Origin: Filimonas zeae
GTDB taxonomy: Bacteria > Bacteroidota > Bacteroidia > Chitinophagales > Chitinophagaceae
DNA length: 64,000 nucleotides
NCBI RefSeq assembly: GCF_014641615.1
Contig: NZ_BMIB01000003.1
Span: forward strand, 1,178,001-1,242,000
Direction: 5' to 3'
A program made the position numbers and the translations under genes. The notes beneath the pieces are model-generated. The model had not been told where the DNA came from and ran no database searches. It saw only the letters and a program-made list of their open reading frames with translations. Within the stretch, counting starts at the first letter, position 1. Each line of letters starts with the position of its first letter. Shown here in pieces: positions 24,218 to 31,844 of this stretch.

Positions 24218-25189
24218 ATGACAACAATAACAAAGATAGCATTGGGTAATAATGGCCCGCTGGTATCTAAACTGGGACTGGGCTGTATGCGCATGTCTCC
24301 CGTTTGGGGCAGTAAGGCCAGCGACGAAAACGAAAGCATCGCCACAATTCAGATGGCACTGGACACCGGTATTAACTTTCTTAACACCGGTGATTTCTAC
24401 GGGGCCGGCCATAACGAACTGCTGGTAGGCAAAGCCATTAAAGGCAGACGCGAAGATGCTTTTATCAGCGTTAAGTTTGGTGGCATTTTCTACGGCAGCC
24501 AGATGCTGGGGTTAGACCTCCGCCCTATCGCCATCAAAAACTTTATCAACTATTCACTGGTACGCCTGGGCACAGACTATATTGATCTGTATCAGCCCTG
24601 CCGCATGGACAACAGCGTTCCCATGGAGGATATCATTGGTACTATTGCCGACCTTATTAAAGAAGGTAAAGTGCGCCATCTGGGTGTGTCGGAAATTACC
24701 GCAGCACAACTACGCCAGGCGCATAGCCTTCACCCCTTAACCGCATTGGAGATAGGCTACTCCTTAGCCGACCGGCAGATAGAAAGCGACCTGCTACCTA
24801 CCGCAGCAGAACTGGGTATAGGTGTAGTGGCTTTTGCCAATACCGCAGAGGGTTTACTAACCGGTAATATGAAAGCCCCGCTGGCAGCAGATGCCTACCA
24901 GAACCACTTCTCCCGTTTTCAGGGCGATAATCTGGTAAAGAACCTGGAGAAGGTGGAGGTATTACAACAAATGGCAAAAGACAAAGGTTATACCCCCACT
25001 CAACTGGCTATTGCCTGGGTAAACGCACAGGGCAACCATATTATGCCGCTGGTAAGCATGAGCCGCAGAGCACGCTTACCCGAAAACACCCAGGCAATGG
25101 AAATTACCTTCACCGCAAATGAACTGAATACATTGAATACCCATTTTGCGCCGGGCGCTATACTGGGTAGTACTTACCTGCACCGATAG
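24218..25189 (+). CDS. Aldo/keto reductase
   Basis: 323 residues from MTTITKIALG. An upstream in-frame start at 24152 lies inside the operator repeat and is rejected. The AKR barrel shows LGLGCMRMSPVWG, the Asp-Tyr pair in FLNTGDFYG, the catalytic Lys in SVKFGG, then VRHLGVSEITAAQL and the NADPH-binding end IMPLVSMSRRARLPENTQAM. The usual catalytic His region (YQHR) reads YQPCR, as in an AKR subgroup with YQPAR. Cytoplasmic NADPH-dependent reductase of carbonyl compounds, substrate unknown. The AraC gene 44 bases downstream is a likely regulator. Confidence 0.92.
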   Translation: MTTITKIALGNNGPLVSKLGLGCMRMSPVWGSKASDENESIATIQMALDTGINFLNTGDFYGAGHNELLVGKAIKGRREDAFISVKFGGIFYGSQMLGLDLRPIAIKNFINYSLVRLGTDYIDLYQPCRMDNSVPMEDIIGTIADLIKEGKVRHLGVSEITAAQLRQAHSLHPLTALEIGYSLADRQIESDLLPTAAELGIGVVAFANTAEGLLTGNMKAPLAADAYQNHFSRFQGDNLVKNLEKVEVLQQMAKDKGYTPTQLAIAWVNAQGNHIMPLVSMSRRARLPENTQAMEITFTANELNTLNTHFAPGAILGSTYLHR

Positions 25190-25195
25190 ATATAC

Positions 25196-25217
25196 GGGGG
25201 CTGTATAAGCCCCCTTT
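25196..25217 (+). terminator. Terminator-like hairpin after the aldo-keto reductase
   Basis: GGGGGCT (25196-25202) pairs perfectly with AGCCCCC (25208-25214) over a 5-base loop, then TTTAC. GC-rich stem but a short T run, so termination may be partial. Confidence 0.55.
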
Positions 25218-25221
25218 ACTC

Positions 25222-25229
25222 TAACTTTA
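25222..25229 (+). promoter_or_regulatory. Candidate -7 element of the second AraC gene
   Basis: TAACTTTA (one mismatch from TAnnTTTG) ends 4 bases before the ATG at 25234. If used, the mRNA would be leaderless. No -33 element is visible. Confidence 0.3.
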
Positions 25230-25233
25230 TGTA

Positions 25234-26043
25234 ATGACGCATCCAAACGAAATCATCCCGGGAGTTATCTTTTTCTCTTACCTCTCTACCATGCGCAGGG
25301 ATACCGTGGCCTTTCTGGCACACAATACCCTGGTAATGCAGGTATCGGGACAGTTTACGTTTGAAACCACTAACCAAACCATTTCTATGCGCCGGGGGCA
25401 AATGCTGCTGGTGGGTAAAAACCAGCTGGGGCAGATTACCAAAACACCATTGCCCGATGAGGATTATGAAACCATTGTAATTACCTTACAGGAGGATTTT
25501 CTCAGAACCATCGCCCTGGAGGAACAGATTGAGGTAACTGAAAAGTACATTGGTTCTCCCAACATTCTTATTCCACCTAACGATTTTCTGCACGGGTATT
25601 TCCAATCCATTATACCCTATGTACGCAACCCTAAAGAAAAGCTTACCACCGCCATGGGCATGCTAAAGGTGAAAGAAGGGGTAAAGCTGCTGTTGCACAC
25701 CATGCCGCAACTCCGCAACCTGCTGTTCGACTTCTCTGAACACCACAAAATAAATCTGGAAAAGTTTATGCTCAGCAACTACCACTACAACATACCGGTA
25801 GAGAAGTTTGCACAGCTTACCGGCAGAAGTCTGGCCGCCTTTAAACGCGACTTCAAAAAAACATTCAATACTTCTCCCCGGCAATGGCTACAGGAAAAAC
25901 GGCTATTGGAAGCCAGACACCTGATAGAAACCAAACACAAAAAGCCATCTGCCATTTATCTGGACTTAGGTTTTGAAAGCCTCTCCCACTTTTCCCATTC
26001 TTTTAAAAAGATGTTTGGCAAAGCCCCTTCCGACTATATATAA
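25234..26043 (+). CDS. AraC-family transcriptional regulator
   Basis: 269 residues. The N-terminal cupin-like sensing part (1 to about 150) contains FTFETTNQTISMRRGQMLLVGKNQLGQI. The C-terminal AraC DNA-binding domain has two helix-turn-helices (VEKFAQLTGRSLAAFKRDFKKTFNTSPRQWL and AIYLDLGFESLSHFSHSFKKMFGKAPSDYI). Members of this group often control a neighbouring oxidoreductase. Here the aldo-keto reductase lies immediately upstream and has phased direct repeats before it. Ends at a long hairpin shared with the convergent TolC-like gene. Confidence 0.93.
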   Translation: MTHPNEIIPGVIFFSYLSTMRRDTVAFLAHNTLVMQVSGQFTFETTNQTISMRRGQMLLVGKNQLGQITKTPLPDEDYETIVITLQEDFLRTIALEEQIEVTEKYIGSPNILIPPNDFLHGYFQSIIPYVRNPKEKLTTAMGMLKVKEGVKLLLHTMPQLRNLLFDFSEHHKINLEKFMLSNYHYNIPVEKFAQLTGRSLAAFKRDFKKTFNTSPRQWLQEKRLLEARHLIETKHKKPSAIYLDLGFESLSHFSHSFKKMFGKAPSDYI

Positions 26044-26085
26044 GAATCAGTAACGGCTTAGTATAAGCAGAACATCTGTAAACCA

Positions 26086-26124
26086 AAACGGGCCACTTCA
26101 ATACTAATTTGAAGTGGCCCGTTT
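26086..26124. terminator. Bidirectional terminator hairpin
   Basis: AAACGGGCCACTTCAA (26086-26101) pairs perfectly over 16 bases with TTGAAGTGGCCCGTTT (26109-26124), loop of 7. It lies between the convergent AraC (+) and TolC-like (-) genes. The flanking A/T runs favour the minus strand. Confidence 0.8.
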
Positions 26125-26142
26125 CAGGTAACAAAACAGTTT

Positions 26143-27537
26143 CTACTGCAACAAACCCGCAGACCATGTTACTGCATAAGCCGCTTTCAGGTATTTTACC
26201 CTCAGTTCGTTCTGCTTCTGCAATAACTCAATCAGTTTGCTTTCCCGGCTGTTTATTACAAACAAACTGCTCTCCCCCTGCGAAAACTTCAGTTCTTCAT
26301 TACGCAGTAAGGCAGAATAGTTGCGGTACATACTTCCGGTGGTTTGCAGCTGTTGTTGCAACAGCACATATTCGTTGTAGTAAGAGCGTACTTTGTTGGC
26401 AACCTGCCAGCGTTTATTATCAAACTGCAGATGGGTTTCCTGTATTTTCAGTTTTGCTTTCCGGTACTCGCCACGGCCTTCGCGAAAAAGCAGCGGTATT
26501 TTTACATCAATACCCCATTTATAGTTGTTCTCCAGCATGGTGCCGCTAACATCTTTCAGCACATAATAATTCTTGTTCAGCAGGTTGGCTTTAACAGTAA
26601 CGTAAGGCAACAAGCTCTGAAACTTCAGGCGGCGTTCTACTTCCAGGCTTTGCAACTTAAAGTCGTAAATACGCAGGTCGGGGTTTTTAGCCATAGCCTG
26701 GCTTACCAGATCTTCCATGCCAGGCATAGGCCTTTCTACGGTAAACTGCACCGTATCTGGCCGGTAGTCTTCGGGCAGCAATACAGCTGTGTCGTTCTTC
26801 AGCCACAGGTAGTTGCTCAAATCCAGCGAAGCATTGGTCAGTTTAAGCAGGGCATCTGCCTGTTGCATCTGGTAGCCCTGTATCTGGGTATAGGCTTCCA
26901 GTGTGTCCATCATAGCCTTATCGCCGTTGGCGTAAGCATTGCGAAGCAAGCGCAGACGATTACCAGCCACCTCAATATACTTTGTATATATACTGTATTG
27001 CTGGTAGGCGCCGGCCCATTGCCAGTAACTTACATAAGCATCAAAAAGCAGATCGTTAATCATGCTCAGCCGCTCCTGCTCGCTCTGGCTGCGGTATATT
27101 TTTGCCTGCCGTAAAACAGCCCGTCGCTTATCCATCAGTAAACCCTTACCCAGGGGCACTTCCACCCCCAGATAGCTGGTTTTGCCTTTGGATGCTTCAT
27201 CAGTGATATAAGTACCACCGTTGTTCTCCAGGCCTGTTTTTACGTCAATACCAATGGGTGTAGGTATCTTTAGTTCAGGGTTTGTATAATAGTAATAGTT
27301 GGTGCCGTTAAAGGTTTTGTGGCTGGCAGCCAGGCCCGCCGTGGGGTCGAATCCGCCACGGGCGCTCGTAAGCTCCGCCTCCGCTTTCTCCACCTGTAAG
27401 CCGGCCTGTCGTGCTACCGGGTGGTATTGTTTAACCCATTCAATAAACGCCTCCGGCGTAAACAGCTGCTGCGCGGTTACGCGAAGCGTGCTTACTGCCA
27501 GCAGCAGTAGTATCAATAATATCCTGTATTGTTTCAT
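26143..27537 (-). CDS. TolC-family outer-membrane efflux protein
   Basis: 464 residues with a signal peptide (1-22, RVTAQ-Q). Two repeated OEP helical segments are visible (YHPVARQAGLQVEKAEAELTSARGGFDP and NPDLRIYDFKLQSLEVERRLKFQSLLPYVTV), typical of the TolC trimeric channel-tunnel. Its start codon directly abuts the HlyD stop codon, so it is the last gene of an ABC-HlyD-TolC operon. It forms the outer-membrane exit of a type I secretion or tripartite efflux complex. Confidence 0.92.
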   Translation of the reverse strand: MKQYRILLILLLLAVSTLRVTAQQLFTPEAFIEWVKQYHPVARQAGLQVEKAEAELTSARGGFDPTAGLAASHKTFNGTNYYYYTNPELKIPTPIGIDVKTGLENNGGTYITDEASKGKTSYLGVEVPLGKGLLMDKRRAVLRQAKIYRSQSEQERLSMINDLLFDAYVSYWQWAGAYQQYSIYTKYIEVAGNRLRLLRNAYANGDKAMMDTLEAYTQIQGYQMQQADALLKLTNASLDLSNYLWLKNDTAVLLPEDYRPDTVQFTVERPMPGMEDLVSQAMAKNPDLRIYDFKLQSLEVERRLKFQSLLPYVTVKANLLNKNYYVLKDVSGTMLENNYKWGIDVKIPLLFREGRGEYRKAKLKIQETHLQFDNKRWQVANKVRSYYNEYVLLQQQLQTTGSMYRNYSALLRNEELKFSQGESSLFVINSRESKLIELLQKQNELRVKYLKAAYAVTWSAGLLQ

Positions 27538-28902
27538 TTATTTCTCCTTTTTGCCACTGCCGCCCTTGTCGGTAGCGGGTACGGGTTTGTAATACTCAGG
27601 CGGGAATCCGTTTATGTTCCGCCATAACTCATAATACACCGGCACATCTTTCAGCAGTGCAATACCACTGGCGCCGCCGCCCATACGCAGTAACTCCGGC
27701 CAATGGCGGTCTGTAGTATCTTCCTGTACCAGCACACGAAACTTGCCGTTATAACTTACAGAAGTTTCTACGGCAGCCACTTTGCCCCCAAAAGTTCCGT
27801 AACTGCTGGAAGGCCACCCGCTGAACACTATCGCGGGAAAACCGTCAAATACAAAGCGCACTTTCTGGCCTATAGACATCAGTGGCAAATCCATAGGCTC
27901 TACATACATTTCCACCGCGTATTGTACATTATTGGGTACTACTTCCACAATCATATCGCCTTCCTTCACCATCTCGCCAATACCCTCTTTGCGGGCTTTG
28001 GTAACCTGGCCGTTCTGCGGAGCAAGAATATAGTACAATTTGTTACGGATGTCGTAACTGGCATATACGTTCTGTAACTTGGCCACATCGGCTTCGGTAG
28101 TAGCTACACTACTGAGAGAGGAGAATCTATCACCTTCCGCTTTGGATATTTTATCTGTGTAATCCTGTACCACGCTGTTTTTTTCAATACGCAGGGCAAT
28201 CAGTTCCTGGCGGCTCTGCATCAGTTTGTTTTCGCTGCTGATGCGTTTGGCCAGCGCATTCTGATAACCCACTTTACGCTTTTCAAAATCAACCAGCGAA
28301 ATAGAACCGCTATCCAGCATCAGCTGTGCTGCACCAATCTGACGTTTGTATACCGTCAGCTCGTTCTCTACAGCAATCAGGTCGGTACTATCACTCACTA
28401 CCTTCAGCTGCTGTTGCTGCAATTTGTTATCGAGAGATTGCAGTTTCAGTTCCCGTGCTTCATTCAGGGCCCTTGCCTGCGTTTCTGCCGTACCGGCTTT
28501 ACCCTTGTAGCCGGCAATACTTTGCTGTTTGGCTACAATCTGCTGCTGGGTACGTGCTAACAGTTCCGGATCAAAATAGTCTACCTTCACCTCCCCCAGT
28601 TGCAGCAGGGTATCACCCGCCTTTACAAAATCACCTTCTTTTACATACCACTTTTCTATGCGGCCGGCAATAAGGGTATTCACCTCCTGCGGACGGTGCT
28701 CCTGGCGCAGTGTGGTTACCGTGCCTTTGGCGCGGATATTCTGTGTCCAGGGTAAAAACAATACTACTATAAGTACTATCAGTACCCCCAGCAGCCACTG
28801 TTTTACATTGTTTTTGTGTTGTATGCGGTATATTCTTTTAAATGCCGTCCATCGGGTATCCGGCAATGCTTCTTCTATGTTGGTATCAATAAACTTCTCC
28901 AT
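27538..28902 (-). CDS. HlyD-family periplasmic adaptor protein
   Basis: 454 residues: a short cytoplasmic N-terminus, one membrane helix (about 36-53, LLGVLIVLIVVLFLPW), a biotinyl-lipoyl half (GRIEKWYVKEGDFVKAGDTLLQL), a long alpha-helical hairpin (about 110-290) and the returning half (LYYILAPQNGQVTKARKEGIGEMVKEGDMIVEVVP), then a beta-barrel domain. It links the inner-membrane ABC protein to the TolC-like channel. The gene lies 5 bases after the ABC gene and abuts the TolC gene. Confidence 0.93.
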   Translation of the reverse strand: MEKFIDTNIEEALPDTRWTAFKRIYRIQHKNNVKQWLLGVLIVLIVVLFLPWTQNIRAKGTVTTLRQEHRPQEVNTLIAGRIEKWYVKEGDFVKAGDTLLQLGEVKVDYFDPELLARTQQQIVAKQQSIAGYKGKAGTAETQARALNEARELKLQSLDNKLQQQQLKVVSDSTDLIAVENELTVYKRQIGAAQLMLDSGSISLVDFEKRKVGYQNALAKRISSENKLMQSRQELIALRIEKNSVVQDYTDKISKAEGDRFSSLSSVATTEADVAKLQNVYASYDIRNKLYYILAPQNGQVTKARKEGIGEMVKEGDMIVEVVPNNVQYAVEMYVEPMDLPLMSIGQKVRFVFDGFPAIVFSGWPSSSYGTFGGKVAAVETSVSYNGKFRVLVQEDTTDRHWPELLRMGGGASGIALLKDVPVYYELWRNINGFPPEYYKPVPATDKGGSGKKEK

Positions 28903-28907
28903 AAAAT

Positions 28908-30578
28908 CTAGGCAGAATTCTTTTGAATGGTTCCTTTATTCAGATCAATAACAATATCGCAGCGGGAGCTTAGCCGCTCATCTTCCGATGCGATAAATAC
29001 GGTAGCGTTGGATTCCGATTTCACCAGATCAATCATACACTCGCGGCAGGACGTATCCAGGTGTTCAAAAGGTTCTTCCAGCAGCAGCAGCCGGTGTTTG
29101 CCCAGCAGTGCCCGTACCAGCAGAATGTTCTGCTTTACATGATTAGAAAGGCGGTTACCCGTAGGGTCCAGCACCATATCGTAGCCATCTTTATGCGAGC
29201 GTACAAAATGCTCCAGCCCTGTTTTATTAGCCAGAGTGGTAATTTCATCCATAGGAATCTTGTTACCCAGGGTAATATTCTCCAGTAAAGTGCCATGGAA
29301 AATATCCTGACTGCTCAGCAGAATACCGGTTTGAGCGCGCAGGCTGTCCAACTGGTAATTACCCACCGGCACATCCTCAATCAGCACACTGCCACTAAAG
29401 CTTTTATAGTTACCGGTAAGCAGGCGCAGTAAGGTACTCTTACCCGAGCCACTGCTACCCGCCACATGCACTACGCTGCCAGCAGGTACCGATAAGGAGA
29501 TATCCTGTAAAGCCTTGCTGCCGTTGGGGTAAGAAAAACCGGCATTTACAAAAGATACTGCTACCCCTTCTTTACTATCGGCCAGTATAATAGAACCGCT
29601 CTCTTCCATTTCTGCATTGGTTACTTTACCCAGTTTTTCAACGGAAACCAGGGCATCATATACCTTATCCAGACTCAGAATAATCTTTTCTACAGAACCA
29701 ATAATGGTAATAATTACGATGTCGGCAGCGATAAACTGACCAATATTAATCTGCTGATTTACCAGTAGCATGGCACCTACTATCAGCATTGCGGCGGTAA
29801 TAATTACCTTAAAACTGATAAGGCTCCAGAACTGCGTAAGCAATACGCGGAAGTACTGCGTGCGCGAATCCAGATAGCCGCTTACCAGCTTATCTGTTTT
29901 TTCAATGTGCATGGTAGTGCTTTTTGCAAACTTAAACGTGCGTATTACACGCGCCGTTTCTTCCAGCCAGGCCGCTACATGGTACTTGTAATCGCTGGCT
30001 TTTAAAGCAGAGCTTAAGCCACGTGGTGAAGTGGTGCGGAGAATGATAATTACGATAATCAGCAGCAATGCACCAAAAGCAATAAATACAGGATGGTAAA
30101 ATGCCAGCAGCATTAAACCGAACATTACCTGAATTACAGCAGCCGGTAAATCCAGCAACAGTTTTTCCAGCCCTTTCTGTAACGAAACCGTATCAAAAAA
30201 ACGGTTTACCAGTTCCGGCAGGTAATAATTGTCCATTTTTTCAATGTTCAGCTTGGGTAAACGGTCGCTGAACTCAAACGAGTACCGCAGAAATATCTTC
30301 TGCTGCATTTTCTCTATCACCTGTAACTGGCGTACCTGCAGCAGTCCGTTAATGAACACACCAAGTACTACCATAATAATAAGCACCGCTATGGAAGTGG
30401 AAAACGAACCTGCCATTACAAAACTAATAATGGTTTGAACTCCCAGGGGTACGGAAAGCTGCAGCAAACCAGCCAGTATGGCCAGCATGTACACAGCAGA
30501 AACATCCTTTTTGTCTAACCGGAGAAGGTTGTAAAACCGGCTGAAGGATTTACTGATCGAAATTTTGTCTGTTGCCAT
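28908..30578 (-). CDS. ABC exporter half-transporter with divergent ATPase motifs
   Basis: 556 residues. The N-terminal membrane domain has six likely helices (about 28-300), and the C-terminal nucleotide-binding domain spans 335-556. Walker A is intact (GSSGSGKST, Lys380) and a Q-loop Gln is present (SSQDIFHGT). The signature LSGGQ is replaced by LSNHVKQ (477-483), Walker B reads LLLLEEP with Glu in place of Asp (501), and the switch His is missing (FIASEDERLSS). There is no N-terminal peptidase domain. With HlyD and TolC it should form a type I secretion or efflux system. Substrate unknown, and ATP hydrolysis may be impaired or atypical. Confidence 0.9.
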   Translation of the reverse strand: MATDKISISKSFSRFYNLLRLDKKDVSAVYMLAILAGLLQLSVPLGVQTIISFVMAGSFSTSIAVLIIMVVLGVFINGLLQVRQLQVIEKMQQKIFLRYSFEFSDRLPKLNIEKMDNYYLPELVNRFFDTVSLQKGLEKLLLDLPAAVIQVMFGLMLLAFYHPVFIAFGALLLIIVIIILRTTSPRGLSSALKASDYKYHVAAWLEETARVIRTFKFAKSTTMHIEKTDKLVSGYLDSRTQYFRVLLTQFWSLISFKVIITAAMLIVGAMLLVNQQINIGQFIAADIVIITIIGSVEKIILSLDKVYDALVSVEKLGKVTNAEMEESGSIILADSKEGVAVSFVNAGFSYPNGSKALQDISLSVPAGSVVHVAGSSGSGKSTLLRLLTGNYKSFSGSVLIEDVPVGNYQLDSLRAQTGILLSSQDIFHGTLLENITLGNKIPMDEITTLANKTGLEHFVRSHKDGYDMVLDPTGNRLSNHVKQNILLVRALLGKHRLLLLEEPFEHLDTSCRECMIDLVKSESNATVFIASEDERLSSRCDIVIDLNKGTIQKNSA

Positions 30579-30647
30579 ATCTTTTTATATAGTTCCTCTA
30601 TGGTCGGCAAAATAATCTCAGCAGTTTAAGAAGTGCTGTGAATGGCA

Positions 30648-30674
30648 TTAGAATGAGATTAGAATTCATTCTAA
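30648..30674 (-). promoter_or_regulatory. Three-half-site operator upstream of the ABC-HlyD-TolC operon
   Basis: TTAGAAT occurs at 30648-30654 and 30659-30665, an 11-base period. Its inverted copy ATTCTAA is at 30668-30674. The last two form a perfect dyad with a 2-base spacer. The region lies 70-96 bases upstream of the ABC start codon. A TTATTTTG element (minus strand, 30615-30608), one mismatch from TAnnTTTG and without a -33, sits between, which fits an activator-dependent promoter. Confidence 0.5.
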
Positions 30675-30722
30675 CCCATTGTTTTATACGGATTATTTTG
30701 TAATACTTTAACAATATACAAC

Positions 30723-30747
30723 AAAAAAGCGCATCCGGAGATGCGCT
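30723..30747 (-). terminator. Intrinsic terminator of the endonuclease/phosphatase-fold gene
   Basis: AGCGCATC (30728-30735) pairs with GATGCGCT (30740-30747) over a 4-base loop. On the minus strand it is followed by a run of T (A run 30723-30728). It sits 35 bases past the gene's stop. Confidence 0.88.
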
Positions 30748-30781
30748 AACATATAGATTGTGTTGATATTATGGAATATAT

Positions 30782-31633
30782 TTATTTGTTTTTCCCCAAC
30801 GTAACCTTCGCTCTTACAGGAAAATGATCTGAGGGGAACCTGCCGTAATAAGTATCCGTTAATACAGCGTATTGCTGTACGGTAAAAGACTGTGTGGCAA
30901 AAACATGATCAATCAGTTCTTTGCTGATGATCTTGTTTTTAAAACCGTTAAAGCTGCCGTTGTTTACATAACGATTGTTAGTTTGATGATACACATCTTT
31001 CAGATAACCTGAGTTTTCCAGTATGGTGTAACAGTCGGTACTATGGCCACCATTTAAATCGCCCGTAAACAACGCAGGGGTTTTACCGGCAATAGTCTTC
31101 ATTTTCTGCAGAATCAAACGGCTGCTTTCTTCTCTCGCAATTTTGCCCTGATGATCGTAATGAGCATTAAAGAAATAAAATATTTTCCCACTTTTCTTAT
31201 CCTTCAGCTGCACCCAGCTGCAAAGACGGTTACAGCAGGTGGCATCCCATCCCAGCGAAGGCGTATCAGGAGTTTGCGACAGCCAGAAATCGCCTTTATT
31301 CAGTAATTGAAACTTATCTGTTTTATAAAAGATAGCAGAATGCTCACCAGCTATTTTACCATCATTACGCCCAACACCATACCGCGAATACTGCGGTAAT
31401 AAACGGCTCAGATCTTCCAGCTGGCCTTCCAGTGCTTCCTGCGTACCTAAAATATCATATTCGTGAAAACGGATCAGGTTAGCCACTATCGGGGCGCGAT
31501 CCGTCCAAAGGTTACCACTATCTTCCGTATTGGCAAAGCGCAGGTTATAAGTACCTACCGTGTATTGCTGGGCTCCCGCCAGGGTAACCAACATAGTGGC
31601 CACAGCCATTAAAAACAAACTTCTTCTGTTCAT
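30782..31633 (-). CDS. Exported endonuclease/exonuclease/phosphatase-fold hydrolase
   Basis: 283 residues from MNRRSLFLMA; an ATG 7 codons earlier is possible. A signal peptide ends near LAGAQ-Q. The EEP (DNase I-like) fold is shown by the metal-binding Asn in TYNLRFAN, Glu in GTQEAL, the catalytic His in FNAHYDHQG, the Asp-Asn pair in TGDLNGG and the terminal PSDHFPV. Members are secreted phosphodiesterases or phosphatases of uncertain substrate in Bacteroidota. It lies downstream of the xyloglucan operon but is separated from it by a terminator. Confidence 0.9.
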   Translation of the reverse strand: MNRRSLFLMAVATMLVTLAGAQQYTVGTYNLRFANTEDSGNLWTDRAPIVANLIRFHEYDILGTQEALEGQLEDLSRLLPQYSRYGVGRNDGKIAGEHSAIFYKTDKFQLLNKGDFWLSQTPDTPSLGWDATCCNRLCSWVQLKDKKSGKIFYFFNAHYDHQGKIAREESSRLILQKMKTIAGKTPALFTGDLNGGHSTDCYTILENSGYLKDVYHQTNNRYVNNGSFNGFKNKIISKELIDHVFATQSFTVQQYAVLTDTYYGRFPSDHFPVRAKVTLGKNK

Positions 31634-31698
31634 GTACATATCTGTTCTGTGCACGCAAGTTACCGGTAAAATGTTAAGCCATTATTAACAGCATACAC

Positions 31699-31743
31699 AA
31701 AAACGGGCGATCTGTAATGACAAACGTCAAAAAGATACGCCCG
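31699..31743 (-). terminator. Terminator at the end of the xyloglucan operon
   Basis: CGGGCGATCT (31704-31713) pairs with AGATACGCCCG (31733-31743) with one bulged base. An inner TGAC-AAAC-GTCA hairpin (31718-31729) nests inside. On the minus strand a TTTTTG run follows. It lies 100 bases past the GH74 stop. Confidence 0.75.
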
Positions 31744-31844
31744 CATGATAGTAGTTTCAGCGACTACTAAAAAATCTTCCAGGCAACAGGTGCGGCAACC
31801 CGGCAAATATCTTCAGCCAATGTTATCTCTGTGTTACCGCCAGA

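Noticed and set aside
26344..27114. 256-codon open frame on the plus strand
   Set aside because: Lies wholly antisense to the TolC-family gene, shows no domain pattern and reads as a shadow of its codon usage.
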